In this document: positions 5,324 through 6,552 of the stretch, in pieces
Position numbering within the stretch: the first letter of the stretch is position 1
Layout: each line of letters opens with the position of its first letter
Assembly (NCBI GenBank): GCA_017407885.1
Contig: JAFQVU010000206.1
Span: 1 to 6,552, forward strand
Direction: 5' to 3'
Source of the DNA: Clostridia bacterium
GTDB lineage: Bacteria > Bacillota_A > Clostridia > Oscillospirales > CAG-272
DNA: 6,552 nt
The notes under the pieces: model-generated
Told to the model about the DNA's origin: nothing
Database searches by the model: none
The model's input: only the letters and a program-made list of their open reading frames with translations
Translations under genes and position numbers: made by a program

Positions 5324-6552
5324 ATGAACAACAATCGTCAGCCAAATAACGGCAGGAACAATCCACCGCGTCCTCAACCGCAGGGAAATACGCAAAATCG
5401 TTCCGCCAAGGGCGTCCCTACGCAAAACAGAGGGGCGGCGAGGAAGACTCCGCCGCGAGGGAATACAGCCAATGCGGCGCATCACCAATCATCTATGAGC
5501 AGAATCAAAAATCAAACTCCGACAAATCGCCGTGCGACAAAACGAGAGGTCAAGTTGACTCCCGAACAGATCGAGATCAACAAGGTGAATCGCCAGAGAG
5601 AACGCTACTATATAAAGAAACGCCGTTCTGCAGTAATAAAGACATTTATCGCCAGATTTCTGCTGTTTCTCGTGGTATTCGCACTGATGTCAGGACTCTC
5701 TGCCGCATTGTTTTTCTTCAATCTCAATCGTGCGCCGTCGAATGACTCATCCCGCTACAGTTATGTGATCGGCGATGACAAATATTCGCTTCCGAATTCG
5801 ACCGCTGTCAGAAACGGGCGAGTTTATATCAGCTTTACTGATATTGCGCGTATGTGCGACCTTGCCGCTACGGGTTCAAGCGAGGATATGAAATATGTTA
5901 TCAAGGGCGACGAAGCCGAGACGATCCGTTTTGTGACTGATTCACGCCTTGTTTATGTCAACGGGGTTGAGACAAGACTCGGAGCGGAATGCTATTATGA
6001 GGATGGCGAGCTTTACGTACCCGTTGATTTTGTCAGTGCTTACTTTAACGGAATCGAAGTCGATGTGGATGAGCGTTCTCACAAGGTAACGGTTAAACGC
6101 ATTATTACCAATCTTAATGAAAACGGCAAGCTTCCGCGCGGAGAAGAGGCGGTTTACGGTGAGCTTTCTTTCCTGCTTCAGTCACCTATCGGTCTTAAAC
6201 CGCTCGATGAGGAAGCAGAGGCGATGGCACAGCTCCCCGATCTTGGATTTGTGACAAACCTTGTCGTTTATGAGGATTATATGAATCCCGGTAATACCGA
6301 TGAGTTTCTGATGCTTGTTAATCATGACAACAAACTTGGTTCCGATCATATTCCGCAGGATCTCAGGTCTGTTGCCGATACGCGCGATGACGGACGTGAG
6401 ACACAGATGCTCCGTGAGTATGCGGCAATGTCGCTTGAAGCTATGTTCAGAGAGCTTCGCGCGGCTGGCTTCGAGGATGTCAGCGTAACCAGTGCTTACA
6501 GAAGCTATAGTTATCAGGAATATCTCTTTAATTACTATACCGCGCAGGGCGG
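5324..6552 (+). CDS. Membrane-anchored VanY-type D-alanyl-D-alanine carboxypeptidase (M15B), 3' end missing
   Basis: Predicted type II membrane protein trimming the terminal D-Ala of peptidoglycan stem peptides outside the cell. The 409 visible residues comprise: an N/Q/P/R-rich cytosolic tail (1-107, strongly basic); a membrane segment (about 112-132); a domain of about residues 145-259 resembling the copper amine oxidase-like N-terminal domain (NGRVYISFTDIA, then VNGVETRL, then DGELYVPVDFVSAYF), known as a surface stalk or binding module; a linker; and the start of a VanY/M15 domain: LVNHDNKL (331-338), then SAYRSYSYQEY (390-400). The window ends before the zinc-ligand H-x6-D and SEHQTG region, so catalytic completeness cannot be judged. 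Start: ATG with GGGGTGAT at 5312-5319. Preceded by its own promoter and a structured leader. These are usually housekeeping wall enzymes; nothing here (no VanS/R, VanH/A/X) points to glycopeptide resistance. Confidence 0.85.
   Translation, partial: MNNNRQPNNGRNNPPRPQPQGNTQNRSAKGVPTQNRGAARKTPPRGNTANAAHHQSSMSRIKNQTPTNRRATKREVKLTPEQIEINKVNRQRERYYIKKRRSAVIKTFIARFLLFLVVFALMSGLSAALFFFNLNRAPSNDSSRYSYVIGDDKYSLPNSTAVRNGRVYISFTDIARMCDLAATGSSEDMKYVIKGDEAETIRFVTDSRLVYVNGVETRLGAECYYEDGELYVPVDFVSAYFNGIEVDVDERSHKVTVKRIITNLNENGKLPRGEEAVYGELSFLLQSPIGLKPLDEEAEAMAQLPDLGFVTNLVVYEDYMNPGNTDEFLMLVNHDNKLGSDHIPQDLRSVADTRDDGRETQMLREYAAMSLEAMFRELRAAGFEDVSVTSAYRSYSYQEYLFNYYTAQG

Noticed and set aside
5324..6552. Glycopeptide-resistance gene vanY
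   Set aside because: Only the carboxypeptidase family is shared; no van regulatory or ligase genes are visible, and such proteins are common in clostridia as wall enzymes.

Overview
The window reads as an ordinary chromosomal stretch from a low-to-mid GC Gram-positive bacterium. The likeliest source is a gut-type clostridium (Oscillospiraceae or Ruminococcaceae-like). This rests on the tight, purine-rich Shine-Dalgarno sites, TATAAT promoters with TGn extensions, GTG and TTG starts, and the gene set: RuvX, QueH, a YgjP-type metallopeptidase, and membrane-anchored envelope hydrolases with a copper-amine-oxidase-like stalk. Taxonomy is inferred from these traits, not proven.

Layout. Bases 28-2603 (+) hold three closely spaced genes: a long-form AIR synthase (purM type), a ribokinase (rbsK) and the YqgF/RuvX nuclease. 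The spacings are 45 and 8 bases, and the rbsK stop codon overlaps the ruvX ribosome site. A near-perfect 14-bp hairpin at 2610-2643 separates them from a convergent gene. It has a T-tract only on the minus strand, so it mainly terminates that gene, a membrane-anchored SGNH/GDSL hydrolase (3648-2665, -). Bases 3649-3740 are a compact divergent promoter region. To its right lie queH and a YgjP-family metallopeptidase gene (+), overlapping by 14 bases. A 265-base gap (5059-5323) then carries a good extended -10 promoter and a long, hairpin-rich leader with a possible 40-codon ORF. The leader precedes a VanY-type D,D-carboxypeptidase gene that runs off the right edge.

How they fit together. AIR synthase (purine ring closure) and ribokinase (ribose 5-phosphate, the precursor of PRPP) could both feed purine synthesis, but that link is only suggested by adjacency. 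RuvX (16S rRNA end maturation) and QueH (last step of tRNA queuosine) are RNA-maturation functions. The SGNH hydrolase and the VanY-like protein are both type II membrane-anchored enzymes facing the cell wall. I see no mobile element, CRISPR array, tRNA or rRNA. Nothing here amounts to a clearly new system. The most interesting piece is the structured leader with the candidate small ORF in front of the VanY-like gene.
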